Assembly (NCBI RefSeq): GCF_016545825.1 | Contig: NC_052616.1 | Span: 10,230,001 to 10,294,000 of the forward strand | Source of the DNA: Eucalyptus grandis | Lineage: Eukaryota; Streptophyta; Magnoliopsida; Myrtales; Myrtaceae | Direction: 5' to 3' | Length of the DNA stretch: 64,000 bases | Part shown: positions 11,565 to 24,345 of the stretch, piece after piece | Numbering within the stretch: the stretch's first letter is position 1 | Layout: each line of letters starts with the position of its first letter | Program-made: the position numbers and the translations under genes | The notes under the pieces: generated by a model | Told to the model about the DNA's origin: nothing | The model's database searches: none | The model's input: the letters and a program-made list of their open reading frames with translations, nothing else

Positions 11565-13000
11565 GTTATTCCTTTTCAAGGAGGTGCTTATTTCTTGTGC
11601 TAGCTCTCCTAAGCTCTGTTAATCACCACTTGAGTTTCCATTTCAGAGTCATTTATCAATTTATTCACTACCTAGAGTAGTGTCGCAAGTCCCCGCGCGT
11701 GCCTTGATCCGGATTTGTCTAGCGCACATCATTGCGATATTCAAAGCTGATTGGGCACGGGCCGTGTACCACTTGAATAGGGTTCACAGGCCATTACAAG
11801 GTTTCTTGGGCCGTGGTCCCTAATGTCAACCTCAAATGTGCCTTGTCTAGGTAACTTTATACAAGTGACAATGCTATGTTTACTCCTATTAAACTCATTG
11901 TTCGTGCAATTGTATTCTTATTGTTTTACTTTGCACAATTAAGTCCCTTTAATTTGATATATTTTTTCACAATTTGATGAATCATATCCTTTTGGTATGT
12001 ACACTTATTACATGCTAACATAACATGCTAATGTGGCTTTTGCATTAGTATTGCTTGCGGTAGATTGTGTTGGGTTTGGTGATGAACAGGGTTGTCGGAA
12101 TGGAAGGTTTATTTTTGAATCTACTTGTTAAAGTGATCTTTGTCATCTGGATTTTTCGAAATGTTTAATGCCAGTATATGTAGTTTCAACGTCATACATC
12201 TTCTTGAGAATGAGTTGAACTTATTTGAAATGGCTAATATGAGGAAACGTGTTTTATGTCTCCACATCGATGAAGAGTTGAACTTGGATGGACTGACCTT
12301 GACTTAAGGTGCATCAACTGCATAATCGAGCGATGGGTTGGATTGATGCTTCTCTAGTTTTATGAAATGATGCCACGTAATCAATTTGACTTGAACTGAT
12401 GCAATATTAATCTGACTTTAAGACCAATTCACGGGAGCCGAGGAAGGGTAACTGCAGCTGCTAAAGGAGTTCTCTCTCTGATCATGGCAGAACCTTTGAG
12501 TCAACTACAGACAATATGCTTAGAAGTACTCCTTTCATAATTAGGATTTTTATCATTAAAATATGTCTTGAGTTTACACTTATAAACAAATTTTAATCTA
12601 AAAGTTCATGTGGATATTTGAGTCATATATTCGTAGATATGGATTCCTTAATTTGAAAAGCTCATATTAGACTCGGATGTTGCAGAATAATGGAGTTTGA
12701 ATTTTTGGTCAACAATTAAGAAAAGGAAATTAATTTCCACTGCAAGTCGGTCCGCGAAAAGCGAATGAGGAAACTAGAGAAATTAACATCTATTATGATT
12801 TGGTCAAGATTCTTTACTATATATATGAAAATAAGTACAGCATGATTGTCATAATTTTTTTTTTTCCTTACTTAAAGAGATATGAACCTCCGAGAAGCGA
12901 AGGCCATAACTTGCAACCTTAGCATGGCAAATATAAGCCCCTAAGCATTATCTCTATTATTTTCTCACCTTTTCACAAAGATGTGGATATTGGGACTCTT
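11565..13000. other. gene-free AT-rich interval
   Basis: No coding frame, repeat or RNA gene that I can support. Confidence 0.45.
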
Positions 13001-13001
13001 A

Positions 13002-13918
13002 GAGTGCCAAAAGTTGGCATGAAGAGACACTAAAGTACAAAAAATTATGAAAATGATACTTAAGTGCCAAAATCGAGCAAAATGGATCATTTAAGTGCCA
13101 CCGGCGAGAAAATCCGGCCAAAATGCTAATGTGACAATTTTCTGGCGAGTTGCATGCAAAACGATGTCGTTTTGTATGCTGATGTGGCTAAATAGTGTCA
13201 AAATGACATCATTTTGATGCTAACGTGGTAAATAATTAATATAATAATTAGTTAATTAATTTTTTTTTAAAAATAATTAATTAAAAAAAAAGGAGTGGGA
13301 GGAGGAGGAGGGAGGTAGTCGGTGGCTGAGGGCTCAGCCCTTGTCGCCTTCGCCTCCCTCCATCGTAAGAAAGGTGGGGGAGGGTCGGTGGAGCCATTGA
13401 GCCCGATCGGGGCGGAGGCCCCGGTGACCGGCCGGTAAGGGCCTGCCTAGCCTCGCCCAAATTTGGGGCATGGGTTGCGGCCCTCCCGCAAATCCGATGA
13501 CCCCTAGTGGGCGACGGCCCTTGGCTCGGTCGGGCGAGGGTTGGTGACCCTTGCCGAATGCAGGGGAGGGCCGTGACCCTTGCCGCTAGTCAACCGGGGC
13601 TGCCGGCCCCCGTTTAGGGCTTGGCAACCCTTGTCGCCACCGCCTCCCTCCTCCTCCTCCTCCTCTTCATTCTTTTTAAATAAATAAATAAATAAATTAT
13701 TATATTAAAATTCGAATTATACCTAAACGACGTCATTTTTTTGTGTGTGATTTCTTGAGTCGGCCTTCCAACGAGTCACGTAAGTGAAAAATTAATAAAA
13801 AATGGCACTTAAGTGTCAATTTTATAAATTTTGACACTTAAGTGTTCTTTTATGCCAAGTTTAACACTCAAGTGTCATTTTGTGCCAAGTTTTGGCACTT
13901 GTGGCGTTCTTTTGTGCA
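13002..13918. mobile_element. long-TIR (Mutator-like) non-autonomous element with GC-rich core
   Basis: Left end has 'agtgccaaaagttggcat' and repeated 'aagtgcca' units; the right end is the inverted version ('acttggcacaaaatgacact' read on the minus strand). Both arms contain several 'acttaagtgcca' subrepeats and 'acgtcattt' motifs. The core at 13300-13680 is strongly GC-rich while the flanks are AT-rich. No transposase is present. I could not find a clean target duplication, so the ends are approximate and the superfamily is inferred from the long subrepeat-rich termini. Confidence 0.6.
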
Positions 13919-14086
13919 GAGATATGTGTTTATGGTAGGTTTACCATATGTGCTTGATGCCTCGAGGCACTATATACATATTGCTGAAGAGCTCATCATT
14001 ATTAACAGACAAAGATTCTCTATTTTGCTTGGTGCTTTAAATGACGACTTAATGAATCTCCTTCGTCATTGATATTGATAAATTTC

Positions 14087-17000
14087 TGTCGCGACCAATT
14101 TTTTTGGGTGTGAACCACCTAAAATTTGGCTAATGGATTATTAAGCCTAGACTTAACTCGGGCTCTCCCAAGCCCATACCAATTCGCGACTTATGTTCAA
14201 ATTCTTAACATGTAGATGGATTTTATCTAGGAGTCGCCACTAATCAGTTTATGGTAGGTCGATTAAACACCTAAGTAAAATAAATGGAGAATTATTTTAC
14301 TCCTACGAACCAGAGACTATAGGTACGGGGACTTGGTTACACTAGATTTCTCTAATGCCCTTTCGATACCACTTCTTTTTTTAATTTTCAAAAATGTTTT
14401 TGCAGGCAGTTCGGATTGATTTAAACATATTTCCTAACATGTGAGGTGATCATGCGGGTGCACAAACCACCAATTTAACATCCAAGAAAGCAATGAAATA
14501 AAAAAATGCGGGGACTTACTTTATAGCAACGAAAGCATCTGCATAGTTAGATTAAAAATTCACATCATTAACCATAGATATGATTTTTAATTAACACACA
14601 ATTTCTTTTATTTGTTTTCACTTAAATAATGAAAGTCATGCAATATGCAATGCAATGACGTACAAAATTTTTAACTACAATGACATGCAACATGCAACAT
14701 GCAACATGCAACATAACATGTAAATTATATGTCACGCAACATTTATTAAATGACCTAATCTAATGGTAGGCAATTTTCAAATTAAATGGACCTAGCAATA
14801 ATCACTAAATGACATGCATTTCATGAACCTAATTCTATATGACATGCGCATGATTTTTTTGTATTTTTTTTTATAAAAATTCGTAATTAAAAATAACTAA
14901 CAATAAAAATCTAACTAAAGTGAGATATTATCTATTTTAAGTTAGGAAATAGACTAATCTGAATCCTATCTTAACTTAGAAATTTATCTCGACATGCAAT
15001 TTAATTCAAAGATATTATCTAATCTAGATATCATCTAAACATGCATTTTAATATAATTAGAAAAGAATCTAACTACTCTATCATGCAATTCTATCTAGGA
15101 AATAAATTCTAATCTACATGATATGCAAATGCAATTTTTTTTTTTTTTTTTTTTTGTATTTTGGGATAAATAAAGCAATTAAATGATAAAACACCAAATC
15201 ATTCGCAATCACCAAAGGTATCATACATTGTTCAGATCAAGGGATAATATCTCGCTGATAAAATAGATAAATTGATCTTAAGCCTTAGAGGTCAAGATAT
15301 CAATTTTATTCCCGCTTGATTAATTATTTAATCTAAAACCTTATAGATGGAATAAAAAATCGGCGTGCAGTTGCGAATTAGGCAAATAACCTTAATCAAG
15401 AAACACGTCTATAAATGTGCATGTTATATTCTAATAGACGTATATTAGGCGGCGAATAAATTAGGCACGAGTATCTTACCTAAATTTGAAGATAATTTCC
15501 GAATTCGGGCCTAACGCGATCGGGGTCGCAATTGGGAATGGCGGTGGGTGATTGGCTCACAGCAGCAGTTGCTCATGTTGGTGTGGACTTCTCGGCTCGA
15601 GCTAGTCGGTAGCCGGCAAAACTCGCGACACGGCCTTTGAGGGTGATGCCAGCAAGGACAAGCGACAGCGGGTAGACTTGGGCGACAACGAACGCAGAAG
15701 ACCTTTGGGATTATTGGGGCTCCTTGGTGCATGGACAATCACTGGAAAACCTGCACAAAGGAGAGCGATAAAGAACTCTCTGAATTGAAGTACGCTGAGA
15801 AACAAAGTAAAAATAATTTGCTGGTTTTTTGCTAAGGGGCTTGCAGGCTTGTTTGTTCAATCTGCAGGTATTGGCATCAAGGCTTCGCAATATGCTTTTT
15901 CTATATTTTTTTTCCTTTTTGCTTGCATTAAGCGAGGCCACAAAAACCGCAACTTTTGCTGTCTTCTTTCGTCGAGTGTGGACGAAGACCAAAAGATAGC
16001 AACATCCACCGTCTTCTTCCCCCCTTTCGCAAGGTCACGTGTGTTTCGCCCACTATTCTTTTCACTCGCAATCTGGTATCTTTCTGTTTGACTGAGTCTT
16101 CAACCCCACTCAATTTCTTGAAGACCTCATCATATCCTCTCCTGGGCATCCAGGACGTGCGTTGCCGGCGATATCTTAATCGCAGGCTTGTGAATAGCCG
16201 GGGAGGCGCCGATTGCGATTGTGAAAGTTACGTAACCTGCAAAAGAAACAAAGAAACAAAACTTGCCAAAGCTAAATTGTGAGTCAACTAGCGGAACATG
16301 TATAGGTGCAACAAGCTGCTGTTGCCGATCGTCGGGCGAGGACTGGACACCGCGAAGTTGATGGATTTTTACGTCAATTTCTCCATACGGTGAAGACTCC
16401 TTTTGGCATCTTCTGCAAAGTGGTGAACCTCCAAGGGGGGGTGAAGCTCGCTCTTCAATGCTCTCAATTATGGCCGCCGTGTATTCTTTGAAGCTCTCTC
16501 TCTCTGCTTCCGGTGTCTTTTATCTGTGTGGCCTCTATGTATTTTCCCCCTCTCTGCGGTGTCCCAAGTATGGACTTGTGCATGAATTCTCGCAGAGTAA
16601 AAAAGAATGGCAGTGAGATGTTGATGTAGATTAGGCGTGAAAGCCCACGGTGACCGAGAAATTGAACCTAGACAGCAAGTGAAAACACGAAAATAAATGA
16701 GTTAAAAGATTTAAATAGCGAAACGGAATTTCACGTGATCAAACTAAAAAATGCTTGACTTAGCTTTATGCTTGTCGTCAATATCCACAAAGTGAGATGA
16801 ATGCGGCACGTCGAGAGGACTGCCAACGCCATAGTCCAATTCAGCGAATTCTCGGGATAGTGGACATGAGAAGTTTGAGGGTGTGTCTCCCCTCCTTTTT
16901 TTTAATGACTCGACAGTCTCTTTTTATAGCATAAGACTTCCACTTAACATTGGAAAGTCAGAATCAGTGCTCCTTTGATCGTGGGGATTGCCAAATCTTA

Positions 17001-17334
17001 GCTCGATTTGTCACCGTAAATCTCTCAAGTATGCGTCCCTCATCTTCTTTCGAAATCTTTTTCCTTTTCTGATTCACTTATATTGCCGTGAATGTGTCCA
17101 GATTCATTCACTTGCGCATGAACGCCCAATATTGGAGTGAGTGTCCATTCTTTCCATATTGCTGAAAATCTTGCCCTTTGTTCGCCTGATTTTTCAATTC
17201 TTTCTACATTTATTAAAATATGAATACTCATCAGAATTTCAAACTTCCACGCATAATCAATCAAATCAATTTTCCCCATTTTTATTTTTTCTTTTCAAAA
17301 TGCAATTTTATTTTTCCAAAATTAGGTGTTAACA
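14087..17334 (+). mobile_element. LTR-like single unit (candidate solo LTR), copy 1
   Basis: The unit starts TGTCGCGACC and ends GGTGTTAACA, so has TG...CA termini, and is flanked by a perfect 5-bp duplication 'atttc' (14082-14086 and 17335-17339). This is the insertion signature of LTR retrotransposons. A related copy with the same start, AT-rich middle and end lies at 24993-27731. I see no second LTR, no gag/pol coding and no PBS inside, which fits a solo LTR of about 3.2 kb, or a short-LTR derivative that lost its interior. The sense direction is assumed from TG...CA order only. Frames such as 15956-16282 are not convincing genes. Confidence 0.68.
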
Positions 17335-17846
17335 ATTTCATAATTATCCTTATTTGCATTAGCTAATGATATTAGGGGTGATCGGGTCCAAGGTGGGTAG
17401 GGTCTAGACCTGGATCCTGTACCCGACCCTGTTATAACCGGTTCTCTTTTTTTGGACCCTATACCCGACCATGTTTGCATTGGACCCTATTCCCGACCCA
17501 CCCTGTTTTTTCGGTCCGGGAACAGGGTTAACCCTGTTTATATTGGAACCTGTTTTGCATAAAAATTGTTGTACATCACTCATATGTAAGATAAAGCATT
17601 TACAATCTCGATCACTGATAAACAGTCCCCAATTTTAGCCAACCTTTCCCTCTCGACTTCCCATGTTAGCCCAAAAGTAGGAACTGAGTAACTACTCTAG
17701 CTGCACTAAACAGCTTCTAATAGCAAAGTAAAATTAGAATGGCGCTCAGGATCAAACTGAACTCTTCCAACTCACACTGAGCTGCAAAATATGTTTTTTC
17801 AACAATCTTCTTGCAAGAAACGAAAAGAGGTCCAACACCAAACATG

Positions 17847-17907
17847 TATTTCATCTCCAAATACAAAATCAGGTCAGTATTTCATCTCCAAATACAAGAT
17901 CAGGTCA
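17847..17907. repeat. short tandem duplication inside the hAT element
   Basis: A unit of about 30 bp starting 'tatttcatctccaaatacaa' occurs twice in tandem with one or two mismatches. Confidence 0.85.
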
Positions 17908-18015
17908 TTCTAATGTCAGAAATAACAGGATTGTCCCGATTCAAACGACAGAAATAGAACGAAGCAAGTCCATAGTCATATGTATGGAGATCTGAACTTG
18001 GAGCTCTTCATTCTT

Positions 18016-18069
18016 TCAGAGAAAGGGGCTACCAGTAAGCAAGGCGTCCACGAAATCCTCATCCCATAT
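18016..18069 (-). pseudogene. captured terminal exon of an unidentified host gene inside the hAT element
   Basis: On the minus strand a pyrimidine-poor but canonical acceptor 'ttggttgcag' precedes 54 nt in one frame that reads IWDEDFVDALLTGSPFL and then stops (TGA at 18018-18016). A UTR-like stretch follows. The acidic, hydrophobic tail looks like a real C-terminus, but I do not recognise the parent protein. Being isolated inside a transposon, it is most likely a gene fragment, not an expressed gene. Confidence 0.4.
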
Positions 18070-19168
18070 CTGCAACCAACCAAGACCTTATGTTAATCCA
18101 CCGACATGCTCGAAAGAGATCAAATTCAACAGTATATGCTTGTATATATATGCAGACACTTCTCCGAATGGATTGAACATATGACATGACAAAAGAAGCA
18201 ATGCTAAACTAAAAAAAGCGTGTCGACAGGAGTCAGAAGCACGAACAATGTTAGCAACTTCCTCATCACACCCACATCGATTATCATTGACCAAAGACGA
18301 AATCCATCAGAAACGAACGAAACAAGGTCGAGCTCGCTCCAGATCATCACCCCACAAGCGTTCTAAAAAATCAAAACTTTCAAATCAGAATTCACACTTA
18401 ACGACACCGGATCTCTCTCGACTCAAACACACAGTACGCGACTACCCAGAAGCCCAACCAGCGAGATCAACCAAACCCACGAATCCCACGCCAAGAAACG
18501 CGAGATCTCGCGCACAATATATACCGAACCAACCCGGGACACAAAACGACAAGCGACGGCATCCCACCACCTCGGGAACATCGACGCATCGAGACGCCCA
18601 TTTCGTCAGTAACGACAATCGGACAGGGAACAGAATACGAACGACCGAAACACAACACAACGCAACGCAACGGTTGATCTAACTCGAAGCAGGACAAGCG
18701 AGGCGGGACCCAAGGACACACACGAGTGTGCACTGATTGGATCGGGAAGTTTGCGGGTGTGAGAGCGTGAGAGTAGAAACAAAATAGGGTTTTGGTCTTT
18801 TGGACTTTTGGGCTGTCTTAAAAACCAGTTCTCAAACCGGTTCCCCGAACGGTCCAATCGATCCGGTTCCCGGGTGGGTAATTCCTCGGGATTGGTTCCC
18901 GGATCGGTTCAAACAAGGTTTAAATTTTGGGAACTGGTTCTCGGACCGGTTTCAACCGGAACCGGTTCTCGACCCTGTTTTCCGGGCGGGCCGATCCGGG
19001 AACCGGGTTGACCCGGTCCGGTTGCACACCCCTAAATGATATATGAATGAGGCATCAAAGGAAACATCCACGGAGGTAGAGGATCTCAATCCGTTATGTC
19101 ATTTGACAATACCTTTTTACTCATACTCGTGTTGGACGACGTGCCTACACGTGGCTTGGTGATATAAG

Positions 19169-19897
19169 GGCTTACATGGTAATGTTTGTGTTTCTCCTAA
19201 TTTCTGTTTTTATTCCCGGAATAAAAAAAAAAACAGAAATCCATTTGGTAAAAATTTTGTTCCCTAGAACAGATTTGGAACAGAAACAATAAACAAAAAA
19301 AAGTAGCTTCTTGTTTTAGGAACAATTTCTAGAAATAAGCCAATTTTTCTTTTCTTTTTCTTGCTTGCTTTGTGGCCTTGGGTGGCTGCTTGCCAATCGC
19401 CAGCCACCATTGGCCGACCGCTTGCCGTTGCCAATCGTTGCCCCACCGACGGCGACCATTGTTGCTGCCGCCGTCCGATCGTCGTCGCTGTTGCCCACAG
19501 TCCACCGGCCACCCTCGACCTCCGTTGCCGTCGTTGTAGGACCGTTGGCTGCCGTCGTTGCCGCCCGATCGCCGGTCATGGCCCGCTTGTCGCTCGTCGC
19601 CCGTTGTCGCCGCCGCCAATGGTCTGCGGCGGTGAGTGGCGATGATGGGCCATGGGCTGCGGTGATGGGTGACAGCGGGCGGTGGTCCGTGAACAATAAT
19701 AAAAACAAATAAATAAAAAATAAAAAAATCATACCAAACTCATTTCTATTTTTTTTTTTTTCAATTTCAAGAATAGAAATTTTGTATAGTTACCAAACAC
19801 CTTATTTTACTCAGAAATTGTTCCGAAGTAGAAATAGAAAATAACTATTTCTGAAAAGAAACTGTTTCCTAACCAAGAAGCGTTACCATGCGCACTC
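19169..19897. mobile_element. long-TIR element of the 'ggtaacg / gggaacaa' family, copy 1
   Basis: Left end 'gggcttacatggtaatg' pairs with the right end (minus strand 'agtgcgcatggtaacg'). The arms carry repeated 'ggaacaaa/tttgttcc'-type words and the centre (19370-19680) is GC-rich. Open frames on both strands across the centre (up to 138 codons) are composition artefacts. No transposase. Ends approximate. Confidence 0.55.
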
Positions 19898-19899
19898 TA

Positions 19900-20431
19900 A
19901 GTGTTTTTAAAGAAAGATCACAATACTTACGGGTGTGTCTTGACATTTATACGAACCTTCCATTTTTCGCCCATTTCAATTTTACTAGACAACCACCTTG
20001 TGCAAACAAGGAAGAATGCCTTGTCGAAAAAGGAAAATGAGGAAGATTGCACTAACAAAAATCATAATTTTTCTTGAAGCAGCAATATAGAAAATTAGGA
20101 TAAGTAATTAAGAAACTTTTTTGAATAAACAAATAGCAATAATTAGAAAAAAAATTGGTAAAATTTGTTTTTTCGCCATAGGCCCCTTGGCATTCATTTG
20201 TACTGGTATGCTTTGTCCCCTTTAAGTAGACCTGTTAAACTGGTGGTTGAATCAAGTTAAAAATGATCCGACCTAAGTTAACTCGTTTAACTCGTGTTAA
20301 CCTCTATCCAAGTAAAACAAATTTAATGACTCATATTTGACCTGACCATATTATTAAAACATTTCCATATTTAACTCAATTAAGAAAAAAATCATACCCA
20401 AATTGAGGTAGGAGCACGGAGTAAGTGAATG

Positions 20432-20517
<86 letters not shown>

Positions 20518-22590
20518 CATTGAGGTGGGTTGGATCTAAATAAATTGTGGGTCAATTTAATAGTCATATTCTTATGGGTTTTATCATTCGAAATTCATTC
20601 ATGACCTATTTACTATATATAACTAACCCGTATAACAATAAATTCCATCAAATATATGTTAAGAAATGGGTCTAAAATCCATTTTGATAGATCCGCCTTT
20701 AGGGAACGACATGTTGGATTTAATTTTGTCATTGAAGTACTATTTGATTTTGTGAATAGCATCTATAAATTTTTAATTAAAGACCCCCGAAAAAACCAAG
20801 AAATACATACTAGATTCATATACGACACATTTGATCCATGTATTTTTCTCATACGATACCTTATGTGATTTTTATTTTGAATGGCAGATTTGCAATTGAA
20901 AAGTGGCATCTCGGCCATCAGGTGAAAAATACAAAATGACCCGACTTGTGGAAGAAAGGACTACATTCTCAAAATACGAAGTCTATTCATCTTTCATAAT
21001 TTTTAATGGTTTATGATTATTTTGTATTACTACATCAAAACTCCTCATGAAAAAGGTCACAATAATAATTAGAAAGTCTAACTCAAAAGTCTAAGCTTAT
21101 AAATGGAGAGAAAACATATGAATATAAAAAAGCATACAAGATCAAAGTCCAGTTTATGTGTGAAGGATATACTAGAATATTTAAAAATTAAATCATGTCT
21201 CGAGCTTTTAGAATAGTTGATAGTGATTCTACAAAATCTTAGAATGATTTCTTCCAATTTTAAATTGACCTTTTATCAAATAGATTGATTTATTGTATTA
21301 ATTCTTAGTAAAATAGATTCATTGAATAAAATAGTCTAAGGCCAAAATTAACTCTAATACAATAAAATTGGATAGAATATGAATCGAAATATTTTTAACT
21401 TAAATATATTTTTATTTAATTTAAAACTCAATGCTTTAATCATCTTATCGGTTTACAATAAGCACATTGGAAATTATAACACGAAATAACTATAAAAAAT
21501 TATATTTAAAAATATGATTACATCACTTAAATAATTTTTATTAATTGGATGATATTAATTAAATTTAGTGAACGTTATTAAAAGTAGAAATTTTATGAGG
21601 TTGATAAATTGATATATTGATTGCGCAAGTGAAAGATGATATATAATTGATTATACCTAATCATATACGTATTTAGCTTGTCCCATCACCCAAATTATTA
21701 TTTGCATACTAATTCATTTTATTATTTCCCAGTTCAATTTATTTCCTTGGATAAATGAGCTTATAAATAGGAGAAAATTAAAATTAAGAAATAAATAAAT
21801 ATGAAGAAAAAAATATGCTTTCATTTTTATTTTGAATAAGTTAGATTCTTATTTGATCCATTTAATCTCTTCATTTATTTATACTAAGCAGCTTGCCAAA
21901 CAAGAAATAAGACAGCATATAAATAGAAAAAGGCATAGGAAATTACGATGTGATTATTTAGAGGTCCACCGTTAGCGTGACACTAATCCAATGGTGAACG
22001 TGTAAGTTATTTTTTTACATCGCCAATAGATCTAATAAAAGTCCATTAAGATATATGAATATAATCTCTTGTTGTCAAATTCACTTCACGGTTTTGACTA
22101 ATTGTGCGTAAGATATGAATATAATCTTTATGATGTCAAAATTATAGTATGCTTTAGATTAAGTGAATGTAAGTTTAATTGAATATCTTATTATTGATAC
22201 TACTATTAAGTAAAGCAAACACAATTTTAACTAAAGAGGATTTGTATGATTTATGTTTTGTTGCTAGCCGACAATTAAAGAGGTTAGCATTTTCATTGTC
22301 AAACAGATTGATGTATAGAAAAAAAATATAACATGACCATAACTGGGTAATGTTAGAATACGATATATATTTCATAGTATTATAATTTGTTCAATTTTAC
22401 CCCATATCCTTTTTATATTATAATTCATTTTTCGTTAGCAATTTCATCTTTCCAGTTTGACTAAACTTGCACGTTCTATTAATTAAAAAGAAGAAGAGAA
22501 AACTAATGAACAAATGCTCACATGCTCCAACTGTGATCTCTCTCTATTTTCAGCGTTCGATGTTGGATTACCACATGCTCCTTGGCCCAA
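19900..22590. other. gene-free AT-rich interval
   Basis: Contains a long (GA)n run at 20435-20515 and very AT-rich DNA. No supported gene. Confidence 0.5.
20435..20515. repeat. (GA)n microsatellite, about 40 units
   Basis: Uninterrupted AG/GA run of about 80 bp, the longest simple repeat in the window. Confidence 0.97.
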
Positions 22591-22594
22591 TACT

Positions 22595-23220
22595 TTGAAA
22601 AATTTCCAACTTTAGCTCGTGTCCCGATTTTACCTTTTATCTTATAAAAAAAACCTTTACTTTAGATCCAATTTCAATTCTACTCCTTACTTTTTTTTTG
22701 TCCTGTAAAAACCCTCAACTTTAGATCGAGTTTCAATTCTATCATAAACTTTTTTATCTCATAAAAAAACTTCAGTTTCAACTTTCCTCTAATTTTTTTG
22801 TTTCATAAAAGATCAATAACTTTTACTTGAGTCCTAAATTTGTCTCTGTTAACCCTCCGTCAAAATTGCCCTTAGTGATTTTGCACTCGGTCTTCGATTT
22901 CTTGTGTTTGGGAATGTTTAGCTGACATTTGGGACACTCATGCTTGGGACTTGGGAGTTTTTCATTTCTTGGCTGTAAAAGTTTGTGGTTTTTTTTTTTT
23001 AAAATGAAAATTGGGATTAGATGGAAAAATTGGGACAAAATTTAAAGTTGTGGGTTTTTCATAGTATAAAAAAAAAATTAAGGTAGAATTGGGACAAGAT
23101 TAAAGTTGAGGGTGTTTTATGAGACAAAAAAAAAATTAAGATAGAATTGGGGTTGAACCTAAAGTTAAAGATTTTTTTACAAAATTAGGTAAAAAGTTAA
23201 ATTTGGAGATTTTTGTAATA
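22595..23220. mobile_element. long-TIR element with repeated arms
   Basis: The left arm repeats a unit of about 60 bp ('actttagatcgagtttcaat', 'ttctatcataaacttttt'). The right arm is its inverse ('gattaaagttgagggtgttt', 'tatgagacaaaa'), again repeated two or three times. The middle is short, with no coding. Target duplication not identified; class inferred from structure. Confidence 0.5.
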
Positions 23221-23931
23221 TTAAGTTCGTGTGCGTGATGTTAAGGCTATGTTTGGCAACTTGCCAAACAAGTAACAATTTAAAATTCTTTTATTTCCGG
23301 GAGTAGATTTGGAACATAAATTCATTTGGTAAAATTTTTATTTTGGGAAGTGAACTTGAAACAGAATCTAGAAGTAAAAAAAAAGAAGAAGTTGATTCTT
23401 TGTTCCTAGGAATAATTTTAAAATCAAGCCAATTCATTTTTTTTTCTTCTCTTCTATCTTCTTGTTCTTCTTCCCTCTCTTCTCTTCTTCAACTGCCGTT
23501 GTTTGCCGCCGTCATCGCTGCCGTCGCCAATAGTTGCTGGCAACCAGTTCGGCTAGGTTTGGCGATCTCACTAGAGGCTCACTAGGCCAGGGTGAGGTCC
23601 GGCGAGGTGGGCCTCGCTCGGGCCTCCCCGGCCACCGCCGAGCCTCGACCGACGAGGCGCGGCCTTGGCGAGGGCCGACAATGCTTTGACAAGATCCTCG
23701 GCCCTTGTTTGGCCAATCGTTGGTCATCCCAAGGCTGGCGACTGATAATCCTTGAAGAAGAAGAGGAGAAAGGAAAGAAAAAGAAAAAAATTAATAAAAT
23801 TATTAAAAAATTAAAAGAAAATGATTTGAAGTAGAAATTTTGAGAACAAAGGCCAAACGTAATTCTATTATGAGAATTAAAATTTTGGATAGTTATTAAA
23901 CGACTTAAAATATTTAGAAATTATTCCCAAG

Positions 23932-23935
<4 letters not shown>

Positions 23936-23976
<41 letters not shown>
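23936..23976. repeat. (TA)n microsatellite
   Basis: About 20 uninterrupted TA units at the left edge of the insert in the long-TIR element. Confidence 0.95.
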
Positions 23977-23979
<3 letters not shown>

Positions 23980-24051
23980 ATATTTCAAAATATTGTAGGA
24001 TTAATAAAAAATTGAATGAACTTTCTTTAGATGACAATACTCTTAATGAGT

Positions 24052-24345
24052 TTAATCTCTGTCCAGATTGATCCCGTAGCAGTCGTCTTCATTAGTGTTT
24101 CCACTGTGATGTGACTGGGAGGATCCGTCTTGACTGTCTTGAGATTTGGAAGATCCACATTGTGATTCTTCTGCTTCTGAGAGCATTGTCCTGAGGATGT
24201 TGCGTATTGCTCTGTTTTGGACTGCTGCAAGTGCTGCACTTGCCATGGATTTTTCCTGTAAGTTAGTTTTCACATACATAGTTTTATATAGAGTTACCAA
24301 CTTACATGATAGTTGGTTAACCATTTCTTGTAATACAAATATCAA
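24052..24345 (-). other. unrecognised 97-codon frame inside a transposon
   Basis: The second half is non-random looking: SMASAALAAVQNRAIRNIL, then a serine/glutamine-rich stretch (SSKSQDSQDGSSQSHHSG) and an acidic tail before the stop. The first part lacks such character. It could be the tail of a retroelement polyprotein or of a captured gene. No domain motif is visible, so no function is proposed. Confidence 0.25.

Larger units (their letters stand above)
17373..19034. mobile_element. hAT-type non-autonomous element with 8-bp target site duplication
   Basis: Terminal inverted repeats TAGGGGTG...CACCCCTA, flanked by perfect 8-bp direct repeats 'aatgatat' (17365-17372 and 19035-19042), the hAT signature. 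Both arms are rich in 'accggttc/gggaacc' subrepeats. There is no transposase. The interior at about 17560-18790 reads like host gene sequence on the minus strand (3' UTR-like stretch, a terminal exon at 18016-18069, and a CT-rich 5' leader-like stretch near 18720-18790), so this looks like a gene-capturing hAT derivative of 1662 bp. Confidence 0.87.

Noticed and set aside
18248..18682. 144-codon plus-strand frame
   Set aside because: Antisense to the captured-gene-like stretch of the hAT element, low-complexity Thr/Arg/Asn content.
19316..19732. Frames on both strands up to 138 codons
   Set aside because: Repetitive Arg/Ala/Thr/Asp translation of a transposon core.
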